This document shows positions 24,540 through 33,376 of a stretch of DNA of 64,000 bases, one piece after another (within the stretch, counting starts at the first letter, position 1; every line of letters begins with the position of its first letter). The position numbers and the translations under genes are program-made. The notes beneath the pieces were generated by a model that saw nothing but the letters and a program-made list of their open reading frames with translations, was not told the origin of the DNA and did no database searches. Source of the DNA: SIAF01 sp046152955 (GTDB taxonomy: Bacteria > Planctomycetota > Planctomycetia > Planctomycetales > Planctomycetaceae); assembly GCA_046152955.1 (NCBI GenBank), contig JBJXGA010000535.1, positions 12,326 to 76,325 on the forward strand, written 5' to 3'.

Positions 24540-25997
24540 ATGGCGCCCGCTGATACAACCGCTTCCCGATGTCGAGGCTTAACGCTCTGCCTGGCGATCG
24601 CCATCGTGCTGGCGGCGTTCACAGCGCGGGGCGACGACGACGTGCCGCGTGACGAGGTGGCGGAACTCATCGAGAATGCGATGAGGAAGATCGCGAAAGA
24701 TGTCGGCGGCGACGCCAGCTTGTCCACCGGCGCCCCGTTGCGCAAGCGCCTCGATCACGTGTTGCAATCGAGAATCGATGCCATTGACCAGGTTTGTCAA
24801 TTGACTGCGGCTCAGCGGAGAACGCTCGAATTGGCCGGCCGCGGCGACCTGAAACAGCTCGCCGATCGGTTGGAGGCATCGAAGGCCGCGTTTCGCAGCA
24901 CACCTGCGGACCAGTTGCAGGGGGCCACCACCAAATTCCAGCAAGAACTCGAAGCGATGCGCGTGCAGTTTCGCTTCGGACCGTTTCGTGACGAGTCTCG
25001 ATTCGCCAAGAGGTTGGCCACGATCCTGACCCCCGAGCAGTCGACCAAGTACGAACAACGCCGCGTCGCGGCGCGCCATTCCACGAAAGTGATCTCGGTA
25101 GCAAACGCCGTCGGCCTTGAATTGGCGGAGACCCTCGATAAGGATCCTTACAAGATCGTCTGGGGTCGCGACGGAACTCATCTCACTTTGGTCATCTTCA
25201 ATTCGCCGGTGGAGCTCTTCCGGGTTGCCGCGTCCGGCGAAATCGTGCCGTTCCGCCAGGTGGGGGAGGAGAGAAAGGTCGTCGGTTTCGATTTCAGTCC
25301 CAATCCCGACATCGTGGCCATTGGCGAGAATTCTTTATTCGCCTCCGTCATCAACCTGGCCACGGGGGACGAGATCAGGCTATCGACAGGAAATCCTCAG
25401 CCCAGCGTCAGATTCAGTCCGGATGGAACCATGTTGGCGACCGGCGGATACGGGACGGTCGCCAAGCTCTGGTCGACGACCACCGGAGAATTGCTGAGAG
25501 AGCTCGATGCGGGACCAGAGGGTGGCCTCACCCCTGCCTTCAGTCCTGATGGAACGATCCTGGCGATCGGAAATCGCAATTCGGTCACCCGACTGTACGA
25601 AACGGCCAGCGGCCGCCTGTTGCACGTCCTGGCCAAACCGATGTCGCAGGGGCTGCGGTTCGATCCCACCGGGAAGAGATTGGCCGTAGTTTACGTCGAC
25701 GGAAGTCTCGTTGTGTGGGACGTCGCCAGTGGCCAATTGAAAAATCACGTCGAAGCCAGGGCGGAGGAACTGTACACGGTGGATTGGTCTCCCGACGGAT
25801 CGCTCCTGGCCACTGCCGGAAACAACGCGTGCGTCTCGCTCTGGAACGCCGCCGATTTTTCGCTCCTTCGCGAACTTGAATCACCCGAATGGGTTGTCGC
25901 TGTTTGTTTCAACCCGCAGGCAACGAGACTCTGGTTCGCGGGGGGTGGGCGTCTCAAGGAGGGTGGCCGCCGAGTGGAAATCCGGGCCGTCCCCTGA
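24540..25997 (+). CDS. Exported WD40 beta-propeller protein
   Basis: The 485-residue product begins with a signal peptide (TLCLAIAIVLAAFTARGDDD). Residues about 35-190 are helical and charged (EVAELIENAMRKIAKDVGGD; RLATILTPEQSTKYEQRRVA), resembling the alpha-helical N-terminal region seen in planctomycete proteins that count 'TPEQ' repeats. From about residue 200 there are WD40-type repeats: FDFSPNPDIVAIGENSLF, VRFSPDGTMLATGGYGTVAK, LWSTTTGELLRELDAG, AFSPDGTILAIGNRNSVTRL, LVVWDVASGQLKNHVE and VDWSPDGSLLATAGNNACVS. About seven blades can be counted, enough for one propeller. It likely mediates protein interactions outside the cytoplasm; no specific role can be given. It is followed 123 bp later by a DUF1501 gene. 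Confidence 0.9.
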   Translation: MAPADTTASRCRGLTLCLAIAIVLAAFTARGDDDVPRDEVAELIENAMRKIAKDVGGDASLSTGAPLRKRLDHVLQSRIDAIDQVCQLTAAQRRTLELAGRGDLKQLADRLEASKAAFRSTPADQLQGATTKFQQELEAMRVQFRFGPFRDESRFAKRLATILTPEQSTKYEQRRVAARHSTKVISVANAVGLELAETLDKDPYKIVWGRDGTHLTLVIFNSPVELFRVAASGEIVPFRQVGEERKVVGFDFSPNPDIVAIGENSLFASVINLATGDEIRLSTGNPQPSVRFSPDGTMLATGGYGTVAKLWSTTTGELLRELDAGPEGGLTPAFSPDGTILAIGNRNSVTRLYETASGRLLHVLAKPMSQGLRFDPTGKRLAVVYVDGSLVVWDVASGQLKNHVEARAEELYTVDWSPDGSLLATAGNNACVSLWNAADFSLLRELESPEWVVAVCFNPQATRLWFAGGGRLKEGGRRVEIRAVP

Positions 25998-26120
25998 ACG
26001 CATGGCCGGCGGCCGCGATGGCCCCTGCGGCCCTGCGGCCGCGGCCATCTGGACTGAGACAACCCATCCCGGTATCATGAGATGCGACTATTCAATTCCC
26101 TTCCACCGGCAGGAACTGGC

Positions 26121-27629
26121 ATGCTGCGTGTTCTTGGATCGGCAACGCGATTGTGCGATGGCATCACCCGTCGCGACTTGATGCACGTCGGTGGGTTGGG
26201 GGCCTTCGGATTGAGTTTGTCCGATGGGCTGCGGCTGTCCGCGGCACAGGAGGGAGCTGATCGCGCCTCACGCGGGCTCCATTTCGGCAAGGCGAAGTCC
26301 TGCATTCTGCTGTTTCCCTACGGTTCCCCTCCGCAGCACGAAACATTTGATCCCAAGCCGCTGGCTCCCGCGGAAATCCAGGGAGAGTTGAAGTCGATCC
26401 CCACCAGCGTCCCTGGGATGGATATCTGCGAGTATCTGCCGCACCTGGCTCCCATGATGGACCGGGTCACGGTCGTGCGGTCGATGACGCACCCCTATCC
26501 CTTGCATTGTCTGGCTTATGCCACCAGCGGCATTCCGGATTACGATGTGTCGCTGGAGCTAAAGCCGCGCGATCCCCGCCATTGGCCCTACATTGGATCG
26601 GTCGTCGACTACGTCGACCAGCGGCGCGGGGATCAGCCTCCTCTCGGGATGCCGCGGAACATTGGCCTGCCGTGGCTCATGAACTCGAAAAGCGACATCC
26701 CCCCCCTGGCCGGGCCGTATGCGGCGTTTCTGGGACAAGCGCACGATCCGTTCTGGCCGACGTTCGTGGGAGAGGGGACGCGGATCGGTCCCAAGCTCAG
26801 CGATGGGCAAAACAAACTGGTGCGCGATCCGTATGCGGGGATCACCCCGGAGGGACGCTTCGTCATTTCGGACGGAGGGGTGGCGACCGACGGGTTGGCG
26901 TTGGACCGGCTGCACCGGCGGAAGTCGCTGCTGGAGCAGTTCGACGAAGTCCGGTCGCGGCTGGACCGCGATCCGCGAACGCAGACCTACGATCGGCACC
27001 GCCAATCGGCCTTTTCACTCCTCACCTCCAGCCGACTCCAGCAGGCGCTCGATTTTTCCCGCGAACCAGCGGCGCTTCGGGAGCAATACGGAATGACGCT
27101 GTTTGGGCAATCCTGCCTGACGGCCAGGCGGCTGGTGGAAACCGGGTGCCGATTCGTGACTGTCTTTTGGGACGCGGTCGAGATTTTCGCCGGTTGCGCC
27201 TGGGACACGCACGCCAACCACTATCCGCGGCTGAAGGAATACCTGCTCCCCGGCATGGACCTGGCATTTTCGGCGTTGATTTTGGACTTGGAGCAGCGCG
27301 GCCTGCTCGACGAGACTCTTGTTCTGTGGATCAGTGAGCACGGCCGGACTCCCAAGATCGATTCCAAGCCGGTGGGCGCCGGGCGGCATCATTGGTCGCG
27401 GGCGTATTCGATCGCCGCCGCGGGAGGGGGTATCGCACGCGGACGCGTCGTCGGCGCCACCGACCCGACTGGTGGAGAAGTCGCTGACACGCCGGTCTCT
27501 CCCAAGGACATTCTCGCGACCGCGCTGCATCTGCTGGGAATCGATTCCCACGAAACGGTTCCCAATCAAGAGGGGCGACCGTTTCCGGTCGCTGGAGACG
27601 GCGTGGTGCGAACGGAAATGCTGGCGTAG
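26121..27629 (+). CDS. Tat-exported DUF1501 family protein (second copy)
   Basis: The chosen ATG at 26121 gives 502 residues starting MLRVLGSATRLCDGITRRDL, which matches the usual beginning of this subgroup; a further ATG at 26082 is in frame. A CAGGAA lies before 26121. The N-terminus carries a Tat-like TRRDLMHVGGLGAFGLSL signal. Conserved blocks include KSCILLFPYGSPPQHETFDP, GVATDGLALDRLHRRKSLL, GQSCLTARRLVETGCRFVTV, FWDAVEIFAGCAWDTHANHY, LVLWISEHGRTPKIDSK and GAGRHHWSRAYSIAAAGGGI. It belongs to a different subgroup from the copy at 20571 and has no DUF1549/1553 partner adjacent. The reaction is unknown. A downstream promoter (27631-27659) abuts its stop codon, so the next gene is likely transcribed separately. 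Confidence 0.94.
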   Translation: MLRVLGSATRLCDGITRRDLMHVGGLGAFGLSLSDGLRLSAAQEGADRASRGLHFGKAKSCILLFPYGSPPQHETFDPKPLAPAEIQGELKSIPTSVPGMDICEYLPHLAPMMDRVTVVRSMTHPYPLHCLAYATSGIPDYDVSLELKPRDPRHWPYIGSVVDYVDQRRGDQPPLGMPRNIGLPWLMNSKSDIPPLAGPYAAFLGQAHDPFWPTFVGEGTRIGPKLSDGQNKLVRDPYAGITPEGRFVISDGGVATDGLALDRLHRRKSLLEQFDEVRSRLDRDPRTQTYDRHRQSAFSLLTSSRLQQALDFSREPAALREQYGMTLFGQSCLTARRLVETGCRFVTVFWDAVEIFAGCAWDTHANHYPRLKEYLLPGMDLAFSALILDLEQRGLLDETLVLWISEHGRTPKIDSKPVGAGRHHWSRAYSIAAAGGGIARGRVVGATDPTGGEVADTPVSPKDILATALHLLGIDSHETVPNQEGRPFPVAGDGVVRTEMLA

Positions 27630-27630
27630 G

Positions 27631-27659
27631 GTGACAAGCATCCTACCCGAGGGTATACT
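27631..27659 (+). promoter_or_regulatory. Sigma70-like promoter for the small gene at 27729
   Basis: GTGACA (27631-27636), exactly 17 bp, then TATACT (27654-27659): each hexamer matches consensus at five of six bases. It begins one base after the DUF1501 stop codon and would start transcription about 63 bases before the ATG at 27729. Confidence 0.6.
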
Positions 27660-27728
27660 GCGGCCATCACTTCCCCCTCGCACGTTCTGTGCGAATCGTT
27701 GAACTGTTCGTTTCTGAGGAGCGCTCTT

Positions 27729-27974
27729 ATGTCTGCGCGCAATCGCGTCCGTTGGGATCGGCACGTTGACCAGGTGATTCGTTCACAGCACTATACGCGG
27801 CTCGGTGAAGGATTGGCGGGAGAAACGCCGCACGCCGCGCTGGCCGCGATGCTGACCGACATCATGCACATTTGCGTCCGCCAGGGAATTCCCTGGGAAT
27901 CGCTGGTGTCGCGAAGCCGCGCGCAGTTCGAACAGGAAGAAGCGGCGCAACAGGACACCGTGGGAGCGGCCTGA
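27729..27974 (+). CDS. Small conserved planctomycete-type protein
   Basis: This encodes an 81-residue soluble protein starting at the ATG at 27729, which has GAGGA about 9 bases upstream. An upstream TTG at 27699 is unlikely. It has no signal peptide or membrane segment. The sequence (WDRHVDQVIRSQHYTRLGEG; LAGETPHAALAAMLTDIMHI) appears helical, and ends with an acidic stretch, FEQEEAAQQDTVG. I do not recognise a characterised family. Its own promoter candidate, good ribosome-binding site and normal codon use support it as a real gene. It converges with the universal stress protein gene, with a single base between stop codons. Confidence 0.75.
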   Translation: MSARNRVRWDRHVDQVIRSQHYTRLGEGLAGETPHAALAAMLTDIMHICVRQGIPWESLVSRSRAQFEQEEAAQQDTVGAA

Positions 27975-27975
27975 A

Positions 27976-28473
27976 TTAGTCCACAATCCACAGCGTTCGA
28001 CCGTGCGCTTCGCGGGCGACTTTTTCCGCAATTCCTCCGAGGAACGACTGGTTGGCAGCGGAATTGCTGCGCCGTCCGACGACGACGACGTCATAGTTCT
28101 GCGCATTCATCTCGTCGATGATCGCCAGCGCCGCCAGTACGCGCCGCGATTCGGGAAGCCCCTCGCGCTGGCAGAGTTTGACGGCGATGCACGACCCCGG
28201 AATGCCGGACCCTTCCAGCGCCTGGGCTTGCTCCCGCAGCACCTGTTCCCCTTTTTCCCGACACTCCCGCACCCAGGTTTCGGAAACTTTCTGGTAGGCG
28301 GTCCGCTCCTCGTCGGTGCGTCCGCGCGGCTGCAAAAACTCGGGGAGCGCTTCGACCACGTGCAACAGGGTGACGTGCAAATCGCCGCTGGCGCTGCGTC
28401 CGAGCGTGCGCCCCACGAACGCTACGGCTTTGCGGGCTGCCTCGGAGTCGTCGATGGCGACGAGAATTTTCAA
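27976..28473 (-). CDS. Universal stress protein (UspA family)
   Basis: The product is 165 residues from a TTG start at 28473. I prefer this start because GGAAGGAAC precedes it at ribosome-binding distance and it gives the canonical opening LKILVAIDDSEAARKAVAFV. The longest frame starts with another TTG at 28518. The fold is a Rossmann-like alpha/beta UspA domain: LHVTLLHVVEALPEFL after the first helix, a long helical insertion (ERTAYQKVSETWVRECREKG), AALAIIDEMNAQNYDVVVVG, and the ATP-binding-type loop GRRSNSAANQSFLGGIAEKV, close to the G-x2-G-x9-G(S/T) pattern. Such proteins respond to starvation or stress in the cytoplasm. The upstream region contains dispersed repeats. Confidence 0.92.
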   Translation of the reverse strand: MKILVAIDDSEAARKAVAFVGRTLGRSASGDLHVTLLHVVEALPEFLQPRGRTDEERTAYQKVSETWVRECREKGEQVLREQAQALEGSGIPGSCIAVKLCQREGLPESRRVLAALAIIDEMNAQNYDVVVVGRRSNSAANQSFLGGIAEKVAREAHGRTLWIVD

Positions 28474-28909
28474 GATCCAGTTCCTTCCACGAAATGTCGA
28501 TCGGGCATTCGATGCCAATGTCCCAGGGAGCGAATGCCGTGTTGCTGATCCCTGCGGATGCGCCGATTTTCACAAACTTGGCGCAGGGGAGCAAGTCAGT
28601 CTCTCGGGAGAGGTGTAATCGAACGGCGCTGCGGAGTCCGATCGGCAACCGCCGATTGAGAACTCCCCCCCACGCTGCACCGCAATCCAGTAGAAACTTG
28701 TTTTGGCGAGAAGGTTTCCCAGCCGCGACAGAATTCCGTTTTCCGGTACTCGCTCGGTCAGCACCTCTCCCTCGAACCCGCGTTCTACTCCTTCCCCCCC
28801 GTTCGAAACGTCGCGATCGCATCGCATCGCCTGCGGAAACAAAGCGGACGCCCAGGCAACATCGGGCCTTCAGAACTGGTCTTTGCCCGACTGGTCTGCA
28901 TTCGTGCTA

Positions 28910-28999
28910 TTCGCGTATTTCGTGGTTCAGTCCTTTTCGTTTCAGGTCAACCAACGTCATGGGTTAGGTGGGAAAATGAAAAACCACGAAATACACGAA
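28910..28999. repeat. Inverted pair of an 18-base element
   Basis: TTCGCGTATTTCGTGGTT (28910-28927) and AACCACGAAATACACGAA (28982-28999) are inverted copies matching at 17 of 18 positions, 54 bases apart. The element resembles short motifs scattered in planctomycete intergenic regions (recalled, not searched). Confidence 0.65.
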
Positions 29000-29084
29000 A
29001 AAAATGAATGCGTACCGAGATCGCCTTTCGTGCTCGAAAACCGCGTCCATCGAATTGTCAGGCGTGTTGATTGACAAGAAATGA

Positions 29085-29202
29085 GAACCACGGATGGCAC
29101 CGATCGCACGGATGATCAAAGGACCGACTCGCAGGTGAAGATCCGTGCCTATCCGTGGCATCCGTGGTCAAATTCTCCTTTGGTTGCGGCTGTTGGCCGC
29201 GC
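29085..29202. repeat. Nested repeats: ATCCGTGG-type elements and dispersed hairpin repeat copy 2
   Basis: GAACCACGGATGGCA (29085-29099) is near-inverted to TGGCATCCGTGGTC (29157-29169 region). ATCCGTG/ATCCGTGG occurs three times in 29141-29168. It runs directly into TTCTCCTTTGGTTGCGGC and TGTTGGCCGCGC (to 29202), the same hairpin repeat as at 23551. Confidence 0.65.
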
Positions 29203-29245
29203 CAAGATCACCCCGGACGTGGCGGGTTATCGTCACAATGGTCGA

Positions 29246-30373
29246 TCAAAAAGAGCGTTGCTCCCAGGTCGTCCCCTCCACGAGTCGCTCCAGGCGCGCG
29301 AGGATCGACTGCAACCTGGCGACGACCCGCAGCGGCTGGTCGAACCGCCTTTTCTCCACATGCTGCCACTCCAGCCAGGTCAAACCGCTCAACAGGACGG
29401 TGCTCCGATCGTACAACTCCACGAGTCCCAATTCGTCCAGATTGAGTGGGCGAAGCTGCTGGTAGGCCGTCAGGCCGACATCCCATCCCTTTCGGTCATC
29501 CCCCACCAGGCTACCCAACAGCCGGGCCACGTCGGCCGCGAGCGATTCGGTCCGGCACGCGTGGGGGTCAATCAAACCGGTCACGGCATCCCCCTCGAAC
29601 AAGACGTGCGCCTTCCAGACGTCGCGCAGGCAAGGTTGCAGCGGCACGGTTGTGCCCCGCGCAATCTCCAGGTCACGGGCGATCGCGGGCGCCTCGCGCT
29701 GGTAGAGCGCCAGCAGTCGTTCGCCCGGTTCGTCGAACTCGGGCCACTCCCGTCGCCGCAACCTGGCCCGGATCAGTTCGCACCGGGCTCGATCCCAGCG
29801 GGCGATAACCGCCAACCGTTCGCACAGCCCCGCGGGAGTCCCAGCGGCACAACTTGCAAACCAGCCGGCGTCGGCGGCAGAGGGGACGTACCGCACCGCC
29901 GCCTGATGCCAGCGGGCCAGAAGCGCCAGGGCCGCAGCGATCCGGGTTTTCGACGGAGACTCGGTCGCTTCGGGCGCCCCCGGCATCCACGGTTCAAGCT
30001 GCCACACACAACTCGCCTGCTCGATCCAGGTGCCGCCGCGCATCGTACGGATGGGCATCGGGGACTGCGAAATCCCCAAGCGCTGCACATGAACCAGCAA
30101 ACGGTGCAGCCCCGTCAATCGCTCGGGAACGATCCCTGACCGGGGAGTGGCGCGAAGGGCGCAGATACCCGCGGCGGTCGTGACGCGCCACACCTGCGCG
30201 CCGCTGAATCCTCCGGCTCCCCGCAGCGCCGTCAGCCCCAGCGGGTGAAACTCGGGAGGATATTCAGCCAAAATCCGGCGCGCCGTCGAATCTTCCGGCG
30301 AAGTTGTCGATCCTGTCGAATGTACCGTGAGGAACGGTGGAATGGGGGCATTCTCCGGAGAATCTGCTGGCAC
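29246..30373 (-). CDS. APH/choline-kinase-like phosphotransferase family protein
   Basis: The 375-residue product belongs to the aminoglycoside-phosphotransferase/homoserine-kinase-like superfamily. An N-lobe-like nucleotide region (GLTALRGAGGFSGAQVWRVT; ICALRATPRSGIVPERLTGL) is followed by a helical C-lobe (AAALALLARWHQAAVRYVPS). The catalytic-loop region appears as PCLRDVWKAHVLFEGDAVTG then LIDPHACRTESLAADVARLL. Here the common H-G-D-x-x-x-x-N is L-R-D-x-x-x-x-H: the catalytic Asp is kept and the Asn position is His, while the second metal Asp is in LIDPH. It may therefore be a divergent or altered kinase. No substrate can be inferred. No signal peptide. The gene is monocistronic, between repeats and a divergently transcribed Cys-rich protein gene. 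Confidence 0.82.
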   Translation of the reverse strand: MPADSPENAPIPPFLTVHSTGSTTSPEDSTARRILAEYPPEFHPLGLTALRGAGGFSGAQVWRVTTAAGICALRATPRSGIVPERLTGLHRLLVHVQRLGISQSPMPIRTMRGGTWIEQASCVWQLEPWMPGAPEATESPSKTRIAAALALLARWHQAAVRYVPSAADAGWFASCAAGTPAGLCERLAVIARWDRARCELIRARLRRREWPEFDEPGERLLALYQREAPAIARDLEIARGTTVPLQPCLRDVWKAHVLFEGDAVTGLIDPHACRTESLAADVARLLGSLVGDDRKGWDVGLTAYQQLRPLNLDELGLVELYDRSTVLLSGLTWLEWQHVEKRRFDQPLRVVARLQSILARLERLVEGTTWEQRSF

Positions 30374-30461
30374 TTTTGTTACAGTTTATCATAGAGTCGG
30401 CTCCCCGACCTGGTCAAAGTGAGCACGGCGTGCGGCGATGGGAGGCAGAGGACGCGCCCGG

Positions 30462-30491
30462 TTGACAGCGCCGTTCCGGCGCGCTTACAAA
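30462..30491 (+). promoter_or_regulatory. Promoter with a spacer palindrome upstream of the Cys-rich protein
   Basis: A perfect TTGACA (30462-30467) is followed by 18 bp and TACAAA (30486-30491). The spacer contains a perfect inverted repeat, GCGCCG-TTC-CGGCGC (30468-30482), exactly where a MerR-type or repressor-type regulator could bind. It lies about 77 bases before the ATG at 30568. Confidence 0.5.
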
Positions 30492-30567
30492 GGTTGAGGA
30501 GCATTCGTCGAAACACCCATGTACTGAAATCCAGCCTCCATCGCACCGTTCCGCCTGAGGTTCTTCC

Positions 30568-31425
30568 ATGAAATTCCCCGTCGCCAAGTTGATCGCCACT
30601 CTCGTCTGTTCCGTATCGCTCCTGGGAGCGGTCGTCCAGCCGACGCAGGCGTGTTGCTTTCTGGATTGCCTGTTCAGTTGGTGTGGCGGCTGCCGACCGG
30701 CATGCAGTCCCTGTGCCACCTCCTATTATGGCCCGGTGGGATGCGCCTCGTCGGGATGCAGCACGGGAAGCTGCGGAGCGACCACCTATTACTCCCCCTC
30801 CTGGTGGGGGGGCTCGTCGTCTTGCAGTTCGTGTTCCCCCTGTGGAGTCGCCGGGAGTTCCTGCGCCAGCGGAGATTGCTCGGTGAACGACAATTTGGGC
30901 GCCCCCGCCAACCAAGATTGGAAGAAAAACCAAAAGCCCCCCAAGACGTATGGAACCGATGGCACGTCAGGGACCGAGGGAAATGGCACTGGAACTGAAA
31001 GTGGATCGGGCCGGACCGATTCTGATCCCGGCTTGGACGGATCCAATGACGGCGACGAGCAGGATAGCATTCGGGGGGCCGGTGGGAATCGAACCACCCG
31101 TCGCGGCGCCGCCGGCACGGGGGGGGGAAGCGACATTGAGCAGGTTGGCGGCCAGTCTGACGGCGGTCCCTCGGCTCCCATTCCGGTGAAACCGCGAAAG
31201 AAGAAAGAGCCGACCCCTCCCACGATTCCTGAAGACGATGAAGAAGAGTCGCGCAGCGTCCCCCGATTGAATCTCGATGAAAAGGTCGCTTGGCGCTCAG
31301 CTCCCGAACGCAAGCGGATCACCCTCAAGCCGCACGTGGCCAACGCCCGCCTCGTTCGACGTGCGGAGTATCCGAAGACCCCCGTAAACTCCGACCTCCC
31401 CGTTTCCAACGTCGCCAAGAAATGA
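30568..31425 (+). CDS. Exported Cys-rich low-complexity protein
   Basis: I do not recognise a characterised family. The 285-residue product has a clear signal peptide (KLIATLVCSVSLLGAVVQPT, cleavage near QA-CC). The mature N-terminal 80 residues contain 15 cysteines among Ser/Gly/Tyr/Trp (FSWCGGCRPACSPCATSYY; SSSCSSCSPCGVAGSSC), suggesting a disulfide-rich or metal-binding envelope protein. Next is a Gly/Asp/Thr-rich, acidic, apparently disordered stretch (GTDGTSGTEGNGTGTESGSG), then a Pro/Lys motif (VKPRKKKEPTPPTIPED) and a basic C-terminus. Planctomycete cell surfaces are known to be rich in Cys-containing proteins, so a surface role is possible; this is inference. The start is supported by its position after the promoter candidate. 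Confidence 0.8.
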   Translation: MKFPVAKLIATLVCSVSLLGAVVQPTQACCFLDCLFSWCGGCRPACSPCATSYYGPVGCASSGCSTGSCGATTYYSPSWWGGSSSCSSCSPCGVAGSSCASGDCSVNDNLGAPANQDWKKNQKPPKTYGTDGTSGTEGNGTGTESGSGRTDSDPGLDGSNDGDEQDSIRGAGGNRTTRRGAAGTGGGSDIEQVGGQSDGGPSAPIPVKPRKKKEPTPPTIPEDDEEESRSVPRLNLDEKVAWRSAPERKRITLKPHVANARLVRRAEYPKTPVNSDLPVSNVAKK

Positions 31426-31568
31426 CGTAGAACTCCGGCCTTTCGCCGCGGTCGGCTGTGGACTTGCCTTGCGGGCCATCCCTGGGAACTGGCGTCTTCA
31501 AGTCCCAGACGGTTCCGGCACTGCTGTCAGGCATGCGTTCCCGCCCCTCACGGGATATAATCCGGGGC

Positions 31569-33284
31569 ATGCAAAACAGCGACGTCGTCAAAATCTTCGA
31601 AGAGTTGGCCGATCTCCTGGAGATTCAGAACGCCAACCCCTTTCGCGTGCGGGCCTACCGCAACGCCGCCAGGACGATTGGCGATCTGGCCGAAAGTGTG
31701 GCGGACATCGTCAACGATGCGACGCGGCGACTGGACGACCTGCCGGGAATCGGCAGCGATCTGGCGCAGAAGATTCAGACGATCGTCAAAACTCACAGCC
31801 TGCCGCAATTGGAAGAACTGCGCGCCCAGGTGCCGCGCGGCGTCGTGGACATGCTGCGGATTCAGGGGCTGGGACCGAAAAAAGCCGCCGCATTGTTCAA
31901 GGAGTTGCACGTCGCCAGCCTCGACATGCTGAAGGAGGCAGCCGAATCGGGGGCGGTGGCCCAACTCAAGGGTTTTGGCGAGAAGACCGCCAGGATGATC
32001 CTGGAGGGCTTGGCCAATATTGAGCAGGCGGGGCAGCGCGTTTACCTCGCCGAGGCCAAGCCGGCGGCTGAGGCGATCCTGGCCGATTTGAAGCGCGTGG
32101 CGGGAGTCGTCCAGGCGGAGTTGGCCGGCAGCTTTCGTCGCCGACGCGAGACGATCGGCGACCTGGATTTGCTGGTGACAGCCGCTGATTCGTCGGGTCC
32201 AATGGACACTCTCGCGGCACACCCGCTGGTGGACAAAGTCCTGGCGCGGGGCGAGACGAAACAGCGCGTGCGTCTCAAATCGGGGCTGGAAATGGACCTG
32301 CGGGTCGTTCCCGAGGAATCGTATGGGGCGGCCCTGCAGTATTTCACCGGTTCCAAGGACCACAACATCGTCATGCGCCGCAGGGCGCAGGAACGGGGAC
32401 TGAAGATCAACGAATACGGCGTGTTCCAGGGGGACGCAGCGGTCGCCGGTCGGTCTGAAGAGGAGGTCTATGCCAGCGTGGGACTCCCCTGGATTCCGCC
32501 AGAGTTGCGGGAAAACCGGGGAGAATTCGAGCGGGCTGAACAGGGACAGCTCCCCCGATTGATCGCGCTGGAAGACATGCGGGGGGATCTGCACATGCAC
32601 ACCACCGCCACCGACGGCGCCGCAACGATTCGCGAAATGGTCGCGGGGGCCAAGGCGCGCGGGTTGGAGTACATCGCCATCACCGATCACTCGAAACGGG
32701 TGACGATGGCGAACGGCCTGGATGCGGCGCGGCTCAGAGCCCATTGGCAGGAGATCGACAAAGTGCGCAAGAGCGTCAGCGGGATTGAAGTCTTGTGCGG
32801 CGTCGAATGCGATATTCTGGAAGATGCCACGCTCGATCTTCCCGACGACGTATTGGCTGAGGCCGATTGGGTGATCGCCGTCCTGCATTACGGGCTCAAA
32901 CAGCCGCGCGAAACAATCATGCAGCGGCTGATGACAGCGATCCGTTCCCCCCACGTGGATGCCCTGGGACATCTCACCGGCCGGATCGTCAACAAGCGGC
33001 CCGGCGCCGAAATGAATCTCGACGAAGTGCTGAAAGCCGCCGCCGACCACGAAACGATGATCGAAATCAACGCCCATCCCAGCCGACTCGACATCGACGA
33101 CATCGGCGCGGCGGCGGCCCGCGATCTGGGGATTCCGATCATCATCGACACCGACGCACACAGCGTGACGGGATTGGACGTGATGCAGTATGGGGTATTT
33201 CAGGCACGCCGCGCGGGGCTGGAGGCCAAAGATGTGGCTAATACGCGCTCCTGGAAAGAGTTCAAGAAGCTGTTGCGAAGTTAG
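31569..33284 (+). CDS. polX: DNA polymerase/3'-5' exonuclease PolX
   Basis: This is a family-X DNA polymerase with a C-terminal PHP domain, acting in base-excision and gap repair. The ATG at 31569 gives 571 residues, the normal length, starting MQNSDVVKIFEELADLLEIQ; the longer open frame upstream is discarded. The helix-hairpin-helix 8-kDa region has ANPFRVRAYRNAARTIGDLA and RLDDLPGIGSDLAQKIQT. The polymerase palm has the catalytic pattern GSFRRRRETIGDLDLLVTA, with the paired aspartates in DLDLLV. The PHP domain begins with MRGDLHMHTTATDGAATIRE and contains IAITDHSKRVTMANGL, GVECDILEDATLDLPDD and INAHPSRLDI, with the metal-binding His and Asp residues visible. It is probably a single-gene unit. 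Confidence 0.96.
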   Translation: MQNSDVVKIFEELADLLEIQNANPFRVRAYRNAARTIGDLAESVADIVNDATRRLDDLPGIGSDLAQKIQTIVKTHSLPQLEELRAQVPRGVVDMLRIQGLGPKKAAALFKELHVASLDMLKEAAESGAVAQLKGFGEKTARMILEGLANIEQAGQRVYLAEAKPAAEAILADLKRVAGVVQAELAGSFRRRRETIGDLDLLVTAADSSGPMDTLAAHPLVDKVLARGETKQRVRLKSGLEMDLRVVPEESYGAALQYFTGSKDHNIVMRRRAQERGLKINEYGVFQGDAAVAGRSEEEVYASVGLPWIPPELRENRGEFERAEQGQLPRLIALEDMRGDLHMHTTATDGAATIREMVAGAKARGLEYIAITDHSKRVTMANGLDAARLRAHWQEIDKVRKSVSGIEVLCGVECDILEDATLDLPDDVLAEADWVIAVLHYGLKQPRETIMQRLMTAIRSPHVDALGHLTGRIVNKRPGAEMNLDEVLKAAADHETMIEINAHPSRLDIDDIGAAAARDLGIPIIIDTDAHSVTGLDVMQYGVFQARRAGLEAKDVANTRSWKEFKKLLRS

Positions 33285-33376
33285 CGAACGGACCGCTGCT
33301 CCCAGGAGACTGGGAGGGGGCGGACTGGTGCGCTGGACGGCGGTTCGTCAAGCAGAGGATTGGATTGCGAGTCAGA

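Larger units (their letters stand above)
28474..29245. other. Long intergenic region with several dispersed repeat elements
   Basis: About 770 bases without a credible gene separate two minus-strand genes. The part 28500-28870 shows no structure I can name. From 28900 to 29205 it holds two pairs of inverted repeats and one copy of the dispersed hairpin repeat (separate entries). Confidence 0.6.
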
